64,000 bases of DNA, taken from the NCBI RefSeq assembly GCF_905475395.1, contig NC_058338.1, positions 5,780,935-5,844,934 on the forward strand, given 5' to 3'. The translations under genes were made by a program, and so were the position numbers. Positions 62,346 to 64,000 of this stretch are shown in pieces (position 1 is the stretch's first letter; every line of letters starts with the position of its first letter). The notes beneath the pieces were generated by a model, which made no database searches, was not told the DNA's origin, and was given only the letters and a program-made list of their open reading frames with translations. Origin of the DNA: Chrysoperla carnea. Its lineage: Eukaryota; Arthropoda; Insecta; Neuroptera; Chrysopidae.

Positions 62346-62826
62346 TTTTTAGGCGTTACAAACTTGGGACTAAACTTATAATACTATGTATATTTCATAT
62401 ATACATGGTATAATGACTGATTAACGTTACAATTATTTTGCGTGGACACATTTTTTTTTGTCTTTTTATAGTAATTAAATATAATTGAATAAATGAAAAT
62501 GAAGACATTACATTAAGTAGCATAATGACGTCACACAATAAGAAGCTGCGCAGTGCTTGAATAAAATTGAACATTTTTGAGTGCGATACCATGTCTAGTA
62601 CTCGTTACATCACAGAAGGTTGTACAATACAAATACAAATACATAAAGTGATGAATTCATAATCTATTTATAAACAGAGACCTTATGTATGAGAAATAAC
62701 ACAGTATTTAAATTAATCACATTTGAACCAGCGACCGCAGAACTAGTTGTGCGTTTTTGTTATAAACTGTGAAGTGTACAAATATTATTTTTAAATTATA
62801 ACTTATTGTGCTTTATTTATTTAAAA

Positions 62827-63014
62827 ATGGCAAATAGTGGAATTAAACGTAACATCCCAATAAAATTAGGCGATTTTAGTGTTATCGATACTGAATTTAG
62901 CAGTATTCGTGAACGATTTGATGCTGAAATGAGAAAAATGGAAGATGAAATGAGCCGATTTCGGCACGAACTTATGAATCGCGAATCAAATAATTTCTTT
63001 AAAAGTACAACCAG
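62827..63014 (+). CDS. HSPB8-like small heat-shock protein (CG14207 type), first coding exon
   Basis: The exon encodes MANSGIKRNIPIKLGDFSVI, then a stretch rich in Glu, Arg and Met (residues about 25-50: SIRERFDAEMRKMEDEMSRF) and ends FKSTTR at a consensus donor (AG|GTAAAT). It closely resembles the N terminus of Drosophila CG14207 (HspB8-like), whose alpha-crystallin domain follows; that domain must lie in exons beyond the window. It is an ATP-independent chaperone that with BAG3-type partners sorts misfolded protein for degradation. The start is the first ATG of the frame, preceded by a long AT-rich leader. Two bases of a split codon end the exon. Confidence 0.92.
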
Positions 63015-64000
63015 GTAAATATTTACTCTAATTATTTTTTTTTTGGAAATGAAATTTTTTTAACAAATTTTTTAAGTATGATTATCGGCGTTTTGTAATT
63101 GAGAGTAAATATACGACGACTTACATGAAGAAATGTTTTCTAAATTTAGAAATTCTTGGCAAATTGTCAAGAAATTGACGAGCATTTTGATTTAAGTATA
63201 AATTATTTCTCGAATCTTCTCTAAAATTAAAATTTGTAAGATTTTTCGTACAAAAAATTTTTTTTTATACAAATTGCATTTCTATTGTGCGTTTTTATTG
63301 ATTGAATTTTCTAGTAAAAAAATAATCAATAAATGTAATGTTTCGAAGAAAATTTATTCAGAACAAGGACTTTTTATGTTAAAAACTTCTCTATACTTAA
63401 AAAATTAATATTTTTAATTCATGATTTTACAAAATAAAGGAATGTAGGATTAAGGATTATGCATTTGCATAATCCTATTATGAAAAATAAGAATATTTAA
63501 GTCTTAATTCTTTTTACAAATAGTTTATTTAATTTAACATTTATCCGGAAATTAAATTTGATTTGAATTTATTTTAGGTTAAAACGAATTTTTTATTTTA
63601 AATATATAAAAATAATTTTCAAGGTTCTTCAATTAAGTTGTTTTTCTTTTTACATATTGGAAAATGAATAATATAGACGAATAATTAATTATGAAAAGTG
63701 TAGGTGTGAGAGGAATTTTCCGTGTTTTTTTGTATAAACGAGATACAAGGTCTTTAATTGAAATATGGACATGTATTGTGTGTACTATTGGGTGTAGATT
63801 TGTGTAGGTTTTTTTTTTAAATTATTCATATATTTTAATTAGGTGTTAAGGGTGTTATATTATCACTTATGGGGAGCTAGGTGTGACTTTAAAACAACAT
63901 ATTATAATTAGAAAAATAGAATTTTCTCGAAATTAATTTATTGATCATTATTAGTAAGGCTGAAATTGTTTTGTTTGAAAATTTCAACAACTTTAAAAAA
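63015..64000 (+). other. intron of the HSPB8-like gene, to window end
   Basis: AT-rich sequence with no further exon that I can support. Acceptor-like TTTTAG sites occur, but no following frame matches an alpha-crystallin domain, so the next exon is beyond 64000. Confidence 0.6.

Larger units (their letters stand above)
55757..62826. other. non-coding stretch between TIM14 and the HSPB8-like gene
   Basis: No gene is supported over about 7 kb. Contents: hairpin element at 55985-56150, a palindrome at 57743-57790, a possible transposon fragment at about 58080-58240, AT-rich DNA, a dispersed repeat at 61888-62345 and the heat-shock gene promoter near the end. Open frames between 57031 and 61281 are short with no domain. 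Confidence 0.55.

Noticed and set aside
1-64000. CRISPR array, operon, bacterial transfer or toxin system
   Set aside because: The split genes, long introns and absence of spacer-repeat arrays exclude prokaryotic structures; all tandem repeats found have other explanations.

Overview
This is AT-rich animal nuclear DNA, almost certainly from an insect. Genes are split by GT-AG introns. Orthologues of conserved insect and animal genes are recognisable by reading exon translations. A ZAD-type C2H2 zinc-finger gene is present, a class expanded in insects, mostly holometabolous ones. Non-coding DNA is packed with short inverted-repeat elements, SINE/tRNA-like pieces and LINE tails. I cannot name the species. 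All family assignments are by eye, without searches.

Layout: 1-14715 is non-coding and repeat-rich; it has several hairpin elements and four tRNA-like sequences, most of them inside a pair of ~95-bp inverted repeats. 14716-20413 (-) is a PPM1A/B (PP2C) phosphatase in seven exons. 21.4-22.1 kb holds a decayed repetitive ORF. 22760-23719 (-) and 25367-28807 (-) are two intronless C2H2 zinc-finger genes; the larger has 23 fingers in duplicated blocks and an in-frame 30-bp minisatellite. 30024-33793 (+) is a four-exon ZAD/AT-hook/C2H2 gene arranged head-to-head with the large finger gene. 36465-43222 (-) is importin-5 in seven exons. 46224-48220 (+) is a GRTP1-like TBC Rab-GAP whose first exon I could not place. 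50864-53001 (-) is a TMEM256 homologue, head-to-head with TIM14/DNAJC19 (54285-55756, +), with a mobile element between the two. 55757-62826 is non-coding. The first coding exon of an HSPB8-like small heat-shock protein (CG14207 type) starts at 62827, and the gene runs off the window.

The genes do not form a pathway. They are housekeeping genes (phosphatase signalling, nuclear import, Rab regulation, mitochondrial import, protein quality control) around a small zinc-finger cluster. Their exon boundaries join in frame, which strongly supports the gene models: PPM1 372 aa, ZAD protein 652 aa, importin-5 1096 aa, TMEM256 175 aa, TIM14 119 aa.

The most notable structures are: two copies of a mobile element with 8-bp target duplications (16622-17331 and 33852-34394, opposite orientations); the minisatellite inside the finger gene; a ~450-bp repeat shared by introns of two different genes; the inverted-repeat-bounded tRNA-like cluster; and the ATG-only first exon of TIM14. 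I found no convincing new biological system, CRISPR array or operon-like locus.
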